64,000 bases of DNA. It comes from Hymenopus coronatus (Eukaryota; Arthropoda; Insecta; Mantodea; Hymenopodidae). Under the pieces are notes generated by a model. That model saw only the letters and a program-made list of their open reading frames with translations, had not been told where the DNA came from and searched no databases. Positions within the stretch are counted from its first letter, which is position 1, and every line of letters starts with the position of its first letter. The translations under genes and the position numbers were made by a program. This document shows positions 52,101 through 61,100 of the stretch, piece after piece. The stretch lies in contig CM060880.1 of the NCBI GenBank assembly GCA_030762935.1, positions 16,237,001 through 16,301,000 on the forward strand, in the 5' to 3' direction.

Positions 52101-55100
52101 ATTAAAATAACATGTTCTCAAATGTATGTTATTGACATCACTGAGTAAAGCTCAGGCATCCAGTTGCCAATACTAGATAAGGTAAAACGAAGGGATGTTG
52201 CAGGTGTTGGAGCATATGTATCGCCAGATATGATGATAGCAGAGTACTCCTTGAGACAGAAGCTCCCTGGTATGCCGTACACTTGGACGTCGAGAGGACC
52301 TACCATTGATGGCGACTACGGTGTTACTGTATGTGCTCCTGGTGGTGCTATCACATCAGTACCAAACTTTACTCTGCGCAGCTCACAGCTGATGAACGGC
52401 ACTAGCATGGCCTCACCTCATGTGTGTGGAGCTATAGGTGAGTTGTGCTTGCAATTGTCTCCAAACTTTTATAACACAATGCAATAGGATAACATATTTT
52501 GCACAGGGAGCATGCTTGATTGCAGTTGAAATATATTTCTTTCCATAGTACAGTTGGTTGGTATTGGTTATCTTGATTAACATGTCGTAGACAAAGGAAT
52601 AATCTTTTATTAATAAAATAGTTAATAATTGTAACAATTCTCCACTTATCTTTTGGAATCCAAGGACTAGTTTCGCAATAAAATGGTCTAATGGTTTATT
52701 GCATTTATAAAATCAGTATTAAAACCATTAATTAAAGCAGTGTTGATAATATGTTTATATTCTTTATAGAATTCATCTTTATTAAGGGGTAAATTAACCT
52801 ATAAATTAAACGCAAGGGAGATAGCCATCACTTTCAATTTCTAATGTGAATTTTATAGCATTATGTTGTAAATTTAAAAGTTTTAAAGCATCATTTACAT
52901 GTTTATCAAGAACAATAGCAAATATATCATCTACATATCTATACCAAGTTTTAAAAATAACCAATTAACTCTCTCACCAAATTTGTTTTGATTCCAGTAG
53001 TTAGCAATGCCTTAGTACATAATCGACCTAGTAGCAGTAACCATAACAATGTAAATAAACAAGATCAAAAAGAAACTGAACTGACAATGCAATAGATCTT
53101 TTTATTGTGAAACTAGTCCTTGGATTCCAAAAGATAAGTGGAGAATTGTTATAATTATTAATTGTTTTATTAATATTTGTGTTACTTCAGTGTTACTTTT
53201 GTTTTACATTTATAAGAATAGTCTTAGTCTTCTGTAAGAAAGTTGTTTGTGTAACAGCTAGAGAAAGTCATGTGAATGAAGCATCAGAGTTTTAAAGCAT
53301 AAAACTATAAATGTTATATACAACTTGTAAAATAAGTTTAATCTGTGAAATAAATAAAAGTAAATATATGAAAGAACTTGAGTTATTATTTATGTTTCAG
53401 CGGTGCTGTTAAGTGGCCTGAAGAAGCTGGGCATTTCATACTCGCCGTACAGCGTGAAGAGGGCAATTGAGAACACAGCATTGTACTTGAATGAGCTGGA
53501 CCAGTTTGCTCAGGGACACGGCTTGTTGCAGGTGAGTTGCTCTCAGAAGAGAAGTAAGTCCTTTGACCATCTCTGATGCATATCCACCCCATGCTCTGAC
53601 AAAAACTGCCATCCTGGCCAGATTGTTTTGTCTGCAGGTGGTGCATGGCCTACACAGTAATAAGCCAGCAGAGCTTTAGTCAGCACACTATAATGAGTGT
53701 GTAGTTATGAACTGTCATTTGGCATATCTTGTGGAATGTGTGCTTATACCCCCGCTGCACTTGACAGTTCAGGTGGCTTTACATAATTGGCTATATTGTA
53801 GTTGCAACGTTGCTAGTAAACAGCAGCTGATTATGAACTTATCTATCATATTATTGTCATTACTATTAATTAAGAATCATTACAAAAGATTATAGACAAA
53901 ATAGGTATGGGGAACTTATGAAGGGAGGGTTTTGGAAAAAGATCAGAAGGAGAATTGAGGATATCAGTGTTCAAGATATTTTAGCAGCACTAGCGATAAG
54001 AGATCCTAGTTATTATATAGGCAAATTAAAACAGATTGAGGGAGGGAAAAATACAGGGTGTTAATTAACTACACCAAAATAATTTGCGAGATTGTGCATG
54101 TGACTGGTATCAGTAATTTGAGATCGGTGATGCATGGTCCCCGGATAAACATAACTTTAAACATTTGGGTATCAGTTGCTGATAAGTCTGTGTTAAAGCA
54201 AAGCAGGTTGTAAAAATGGCTTAGAATGTCTTTAAAACTGGTGCCCCAGTGTAAAAATATTGATTTTGATTTCTAGCGTTCTCAAGATTCAATGTCGCAA
54301 AAATCTGTAAAATCTTGACTAATCACTTGACAGTGCGACACTGAACATTCATTAACTACATTCTTGAGTTATGTAGCCTACTCTGGAGGTGTTTTATCAA
54401 CTGCTCTGGTGGCTTAATGCAGGAAGCTGCTATCCCAAAGGTCATGCGTTCAATTCCTGTCAGAGTAAATGTTTTTTATTATTATTTTTGCATTCCAGAC
54501 AAAGTGCCACAATGCGAGGTGTACTGGTACTTCAGAAACTTATAGCCGTTACTTCGAAATTTCAATAAACAGGCCATAATTCTCCTATCTCAAATTACTT
54601 ATTTAAGTAATCTACATATTCTATGAAAATATTTCGGTATAGTTTAGTCTAATAAACTGGAGAGGGAAGGGTGGGCATGGTATAGAACTGGAGCAATGAA
54701 ATTGAGGAGCATGAAAGGGGAAATGGATCCACAGAAGTGCCCATTATGTGGAGGAATGAAAAATGACTTACATTTTATTTTAGATTGTGAAGAGATGAAA
54801 TTATGGAGGGTCCAATTGGTACCAACAAGGTGGTTGCAGTTACCAAGAGAAATAATTAAAGAGAGAATTAGAAAATCTAAGAATACAGATGAGATTAGAA
54901 TGTTGGAGGAATATTAGGAAAGACTAAAGAGAAATATAAAAGAAGAATTATTAAACTTGAAATTCATAATTGGAAGGATGCCTATCAGGAAAATTGGTAT
55001 ATTTAAATATAAGGGAGTTAAAAATTAGGTAGATAGTGAACTTGGTGTATAATATATTAATAGCCATGATGTTAACTGATATTTGCATCAGTGGCAACTC

Positions 55101-58100
55101 AAATGTAAATATACAGGTTTTGTTACCAGAAGGAAGAGATGTATATGTAAAAGAGTTAAGCTGTATAGTAATTACAGTTATATATGTTGGAAGTGAAATA
55201 AATTCAAATTAATTAAAAATAACACATAACATAATATACGTAGAATAAATTACATACTTTCGACAATATAGAACAAACAAATGCAAACCTACTAGATACA
55301 ATAAGAGAAGTGGAACAGATATAAGCATGGTATAACAAAGTGCTTTTCACTCACTAGTTTTAAATTCTAAAAGCTCAGTTCCATCTAACTCTTAGTCATT
55401 TTTTTTTCCTTAGTCATCATCATCTTGGAAGCTTAAGAGTCATTGTCATCATGTTTCACCCCCTTGTTAACAACAGTTCTCAGGGATAGGTAGAGTCGGA
55501 TTGAAAAATTCAATGCCATAGCCAGGATTTGAACCATGGATCTCCCAGTCTCTAGCCACTAGCTACCATAAAAAAATGGCGTGTTATTTATGGATGCTCT
55601 TTAACTGCTGTGGTTCTCAGCGTCCCATTCTAAATTGGGCGTGAAAGACCGCTTAATTTTGCTCAGAGGCCTCTCTATCAGATTTGAGGTTCTTTTACGT
55701 GCTGTAAATCCACGACATGGGACCAATGGCTTTACTTTCCGTGCTAAGGATTTTTACACCCGAAAAAATCCATCGTCCTCCCCGGGTTTGAACCTATAAC
55801 CTTGGGTATATGAAGTCAGAATGGTAACCATTACACCACGGAGGGCGACACTGAGCTACCATGGCAACATGCCGGGATAGCATTGAATTTCTCAACTGAC
55901 TTGCATGTTTCCCAGTAAACCACAAGGTGATCTCAAATTATTTTGAGATGACATACCCCAATGGCGACTTACAATGTCATAAGTACTTTAAGTCTTAGGG
56001 TTCATAGTATAGTCAACTATTATGGTCAAGGATATTGGTTTAACTGTTTTTTTCACACAAGTCGTGTGTAGGATAAGAGTTGGATAGGTAGAGTCAGACT
56101 GAAAAATTCAATGCCATAGCTAGGATTTGAACCACCGGACCAGGAGATCCATAGTTAAAATCCTGGCTATGGCATTGACTCTTCCTATCCAACTCCTGTT
56201 CTGCACATGGCTTGTGTGAAGAAAACAATTAAACCAATGATAGACATATCCCGCCATAGCATTGAATTTCTCAACTGACTCACATGTTTCCCGGTAAACC
56301 ACAAGGTGCTCTCAAATTATTTTGAGATGACAACCCCAATGGAGACTTACAATGTTGTCAGTACTTTAGGTCCCAGGATTCTTTGTACAGCCACCAATTG
56401 ATTCTCTCACCAAATTTGTTTTGATTCCAGTAGTTAGCAATACTTTAGTATACAATTTACCTCTTAGCAACAACCATAACAATGTAAATAAACAACAAGA
56501 GCAAAGAGAAATTTAGCTGAGGATGCAATAGATTTTTTGATTGCGAAACTAGTCCTGTGGATTTAAAACAAATAAGTGAAGAATTGTTACAAATTATTAA
56601 TTGGTATATTAATCCTGATATATGGTGGACTTTGAGACAGTGATGTGTTTTAACAATTTGAAATTTAGTTGAGTCGATTTTGTAGCACTACATCACTTAC
56701 TTTTTTATTTCGGAAAACATGTTTCAGAAGCCATGTGCTTCCATTGTCAATTCCTTTGGTCGACTGCCGGCATCGCTTGCTGTGGTGGTTGTCTCTGTCC
56801 CTGGTGGTGGTTTGATGAACCTCTGAATGAGTAGATCGCCTGGTGGGATTTCAAAATTGAAAACCCGGTTCTTGTTTTTCCAAATATATATGTTTTCCCA
56901 AACTTTTAATTCTGTCATCCTTGTGATGTTTTTGAGGTTGGGAAAACATATATATTTGGAAAAACAAGAACCGGGTTTTCAATTTTGAAATCCCACCAGG
57001 CGATCTACTCATTCAGAGGTTCATCAAACCACCACCAGGGACAGAGACAACCACCACAGCAAGCGATGCCGGCAGTCGACCAAAGGAATTGACAATGGAA
57101 GCACATGGCTTCTGAAACATGTTTTCCGAAATAAAAAAGTAAGTGATGTAATGTTACAAAATCGACTCAACTAAATTTCAAATTGGTATATTAATATTTG
57201 CTTTACAGTGTTTTTTAGTTTTTTCGGACTTCTATTTATGAAGTGTTAGGCTTTCCAAAAATGCCACTCTACTGCTAATTTGTAAAATTTCCACTCACTA
57301 ATTAAATTCAGTGTATAAACAACATTTTACCATGTGTATGGGAATCATATGGTTCCCTTTAAAGTGCCTGTGACGGGATAAAATCCTAGTTTAAAATTAG
57401 AGGATGAGTAACATATGTAGCAAAATAATTCCTGCAAGCGTATTGCACACTAATACACTTTTAATTTGATCAGGTTGAGAAAACATTTGAACACTTGACA
57501 GCTTATCACAGCCAGCCAGAGAGAGATGTTAGATTCCAGGTGACATGTGGTGCCAACAATAGCAAGGGCATTCACCTTCGTTGTGGTTTGCAAGATCGGC
57601 AGAAGGACTACACTGTTAGTGTGGAGCCCTTCTTTCTAGACCCCGATAACGTAGGTGAGTATATCAGATAACTAGAGACAGTCAAAATATGAATTTGTGT
57701 GCCAAAGTATGAAACCATGAAGAAAAAATTCCCAAAATAATGTGAAATACATATTTTAAAGCCAAAGCATCTTATACTTGGAGGGAGGGCAGGTTCAGTT
57801 GATTAGCTTAAAAAAATTAGGCTTTAGATTTTTATCCTTATTAAATAATAAAATGTAATGCAATAAGTTACAAGGTTAATATTTGGATAAGCATAACAGT
57901 GATGTGAAATTAAATTTAAAAGAAAGTTTGAATCTGAAAAGAAACACACGAATACTAACACACAGCAATAAGCAATGATTTCACCAAACAAATCAACAAG
58001 AAAATAGCAGAACTCAAAGAACATAAGCACATTAAGGATACCACAAAATATACCCAGCAAGAAACCAAATTGATCTTCAGAAAGTTCCACCTGAATACAT

Positions 58101-61100
58101 AGCACAAATTCCACATCATCTTTTAACATCTGCTTAGCTTTTTTTTTTTTTGTAGTGTTTAACGCTCGCTTTAACTACTTATGGTACCGCAGGCGGTGAC
58201 ACTGATGATAAGTGAATGAAGATGGAGCACCAGTGGAATGTGATGGCGGGGAAAACCGGAGAACCCGGGGAAAACCCGCCCCAGTGCCGCTTTGTCCATC
58301 ACAAATCTCACATGCGGTTGCTTGGGATCAAACCCGGGCTGTCTAGGTGAGAGGCGAGTGGTCTAACCACTCGGCCACGGCACGGCCAAACTGCTTAGCT
58401 CCATAAAATAAATAAAATTTGGAAAAGTTATTCTGCAAGATTATAAATGATAGCTGGGCTTGTAGGCCATGGTTCAAATGATTTAACTACCAACATTTCA
58501 CCAAAATAGCTTTGTTCCCTGAAGATTCTAGATGCAGGTTTTGGTGAAACATCAGTAATTAAATCATTTGGACCCTGCCCTACAAGCCTGGCTACCATTT
58601 ATAATCAAATTGACAATGTCGGTTGTGAAAGCCTAAGTATTTATTCTGCAAGGGTCCGAAAGACTCAATACCTCAGAACAAAAGAGCAGGAGTTTATCAA
58701 ATCAATTGCTCAGAATGTCATAGAAATGAAATTGAGTTTTGTTTATGAACACTCTTTAACTACTGTGATTCTCAGCATCCCATTCTATATTGGGCATGAA
58801 AGACTGCTTAATTTTACTCAAAGGCATCTTTATCAGGCTTGAGATTCTTTTATGTGCTGTAAAACCAACTTCCAAAGGAAGTCATACTAAGGATTTTTAC
58901 ACCTGAAAAAATCCATCGCCCTCTGCCAGGTTTGAACCTGCAAGCTTGGGAACCAGAGACCCCGGAGCAACGAATAAGATAGAATTATATAGGCAAAACA
59001 AAAAAAAAATTAGAAGTCAGATTAAAGGAACACTTAAGATGCATAAAATATAAACAGTCTTGTAAATCTGCAGTTGCGCACTACTTCTGGACCACCAATC
59101 ACATCATGATACCAAACATTACATTCTGAAAACCTACAAAATGCACAGCAGAGTTGGAAACTTAGGAAAAGATTTTGACCTTTGAGATTTTTTATGTTGA
59201 ATCCAGTGTTTTGTTATTAATGTGAAGAGAGGTTGCAGTCCACCATATCTACCCCACTTGTTGGAAAGAATGGTTTAGTTTTTTAAATGTTTCATAGAAA
59301 ACTGTCCAAATAGAATTCTGGAAAGTCCTGTTCATTGATAACAGGAATTATTTTGTAATTGAAAAATTGTAAAACTTTCACCAAAATATTAAAAAAATTC
59401 ACAATTTTTATTCACAGCATTGAATTGTACATACTGCAAAATTTGTTGTTTTCCAATGCTTGCCATATATTCTAATCGACCTTCAGGGTTGTCGTCATTA
59501 CACCAAGCAATAACTGGACGCATTTCTGAGGTGGAGGTGTACTCGGAAGGCACTGTCTGTTACCTCCAATGGGAATAATGGGGACGGTGGGTGAATGAGA
59601 GAACCTACAGCTTTTACCATTGACTGAACCATGGTCCTTCAGCTGTGAACGAAACTACTCAGCTACTTTAAGTGCTCTCATACTGCAAAATGTAAAAATC
59701 CTTGTTTCCATAATGATTAGCAAGCATGATTTAAAATTTCATATTTTGCCTGTTCTCTACATATAATGCAGCCAACATAATGTGCTGTCATGTGCATGAA
59801 GTGTAATAAATATCCTCTGTTTTCATTTAAGATTCCAGTGTGAAGATAAACTTTGGTATTAAGCTGGCGCTAGTCTGTTCAGAGTCTTGGGTGGAGGCTC
59901 CGAAGTTCCTGGACCTAATGAATGTTGTGAGAATGTTCAATGTTAGAATTGATCCAACAGGACTGTCACATGGAGTACATTCCTCTAGGTATGATAAATA
60001 TTGTAATATTGCTACTTTGTGTACAGTAATGCAGTATAATGTCTTAATCACCAAACAAAGTAATTGAAGATTCTATACCCCCGCTGCTAAATCTTTGCAC
60101 TTAACAGTTTTGTGTAATGTTGGCTATATTGTAGTTGCCAGAGTTGCTATAACTGACGCAACAGATCTGGACATGTGAAAATCTTAATGGGAGCTAGGAA
60201 GCGAGTTGTCCTTTCAGATAAGCAGTTCACCAGCTGAATCATGTATGCTGGAAGAGTGTCTGTCACAGTCAATGTTTAATATCTGTCATCTCTTATGCCT
60301 ACACTGATAAACATGTGTTTTCATACGTGTATTCATATCTACAAAACATCTATACAAATGACCTACTATATAAACAATGTCAATCGTCTGCCTCCAATTC
60401 TTCCACACCTGACAGTCTTCACTCACGTCATTGTCATCATCACTGCTTTCACTACTTTCTGCACCGTTATCCTAGGTTAGAATCCTTTTTGATTTTCCAT
60501 AATTCTTTCTAATGTTTTCAATGTTCTCAACTTGTTGACACATTTTCCCAATCTGGCCTGCCAATTTCTGCAATTCACTGGCTACACAACTGTTCCACAT
60601 CTTTAATTTAAAATTGATATATTTTTATTTTTCTTTCTTTCTTATTTTTGAGAACCCTGGAAACGGAACTCAGTGAAATATCAGTATCCTTGACTATACT
60701 TTCATTCACTTTCTACAGGCCTTTGAAGAACTCGGGGAACATACATTTTCTTCATTCATCTCTGCCTCTTGTTTCATGAAGTCAAGAACATCTGCAATTA
60801 TTTCTCTGCTCTAAGTAATACCTTGCCACTTAACTTTTGAAAACGTAGGAGCCATGGTTAAAAAATTAAAATAAATAAAATGAACACCATTTACTGCCTA
60901 CTTTGAATACAAACATATGCAGAACACTTTCCATACATATTGTACAAAGTTTGCTCGCTGTGATTTTAAGTAAGCAAAGTATCATATCACAAACTCCTAT
61001 AAGCTAGGCTCGGTAGCTGTGTTGGCAGTTAGAGTCACAATTCCAGAAGTTTTGCACCAGCAATAGTAAACAGCAGCTGATTATGTACCTTTCTTTTGTG

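Larger units (their letters stand above)
52545..53297 (-). mobile_element. family H element remnant split by a PLE
   Basis: Outer-end blocks lie on both sides of the PLE: 'ggttatcttgattaacatg' near 52560 and 'gctagagaaagtcatgtgaa' near 53260. The rest of the H element is missing. Confidence 0.5.

Noticed and set aside
54401..54470. Possible functional tRNA
   Set aside because: The acceptor ends pair, but no proper T arm can be formed.
56724..56918. Small minus-strand gene ([11 protein letters not shown]...)
   Set aside because: The same peptide is encoded by both arms of the foldback and matches the PLE C-terminus at 51690.
58519..58555. Hammerhead in insertion J
   Set aside because: CTGAAGA and GAAAC boxes are present, but no stem II forms and the cleavage triplet is missing, so it is not listed as an RNA feature.
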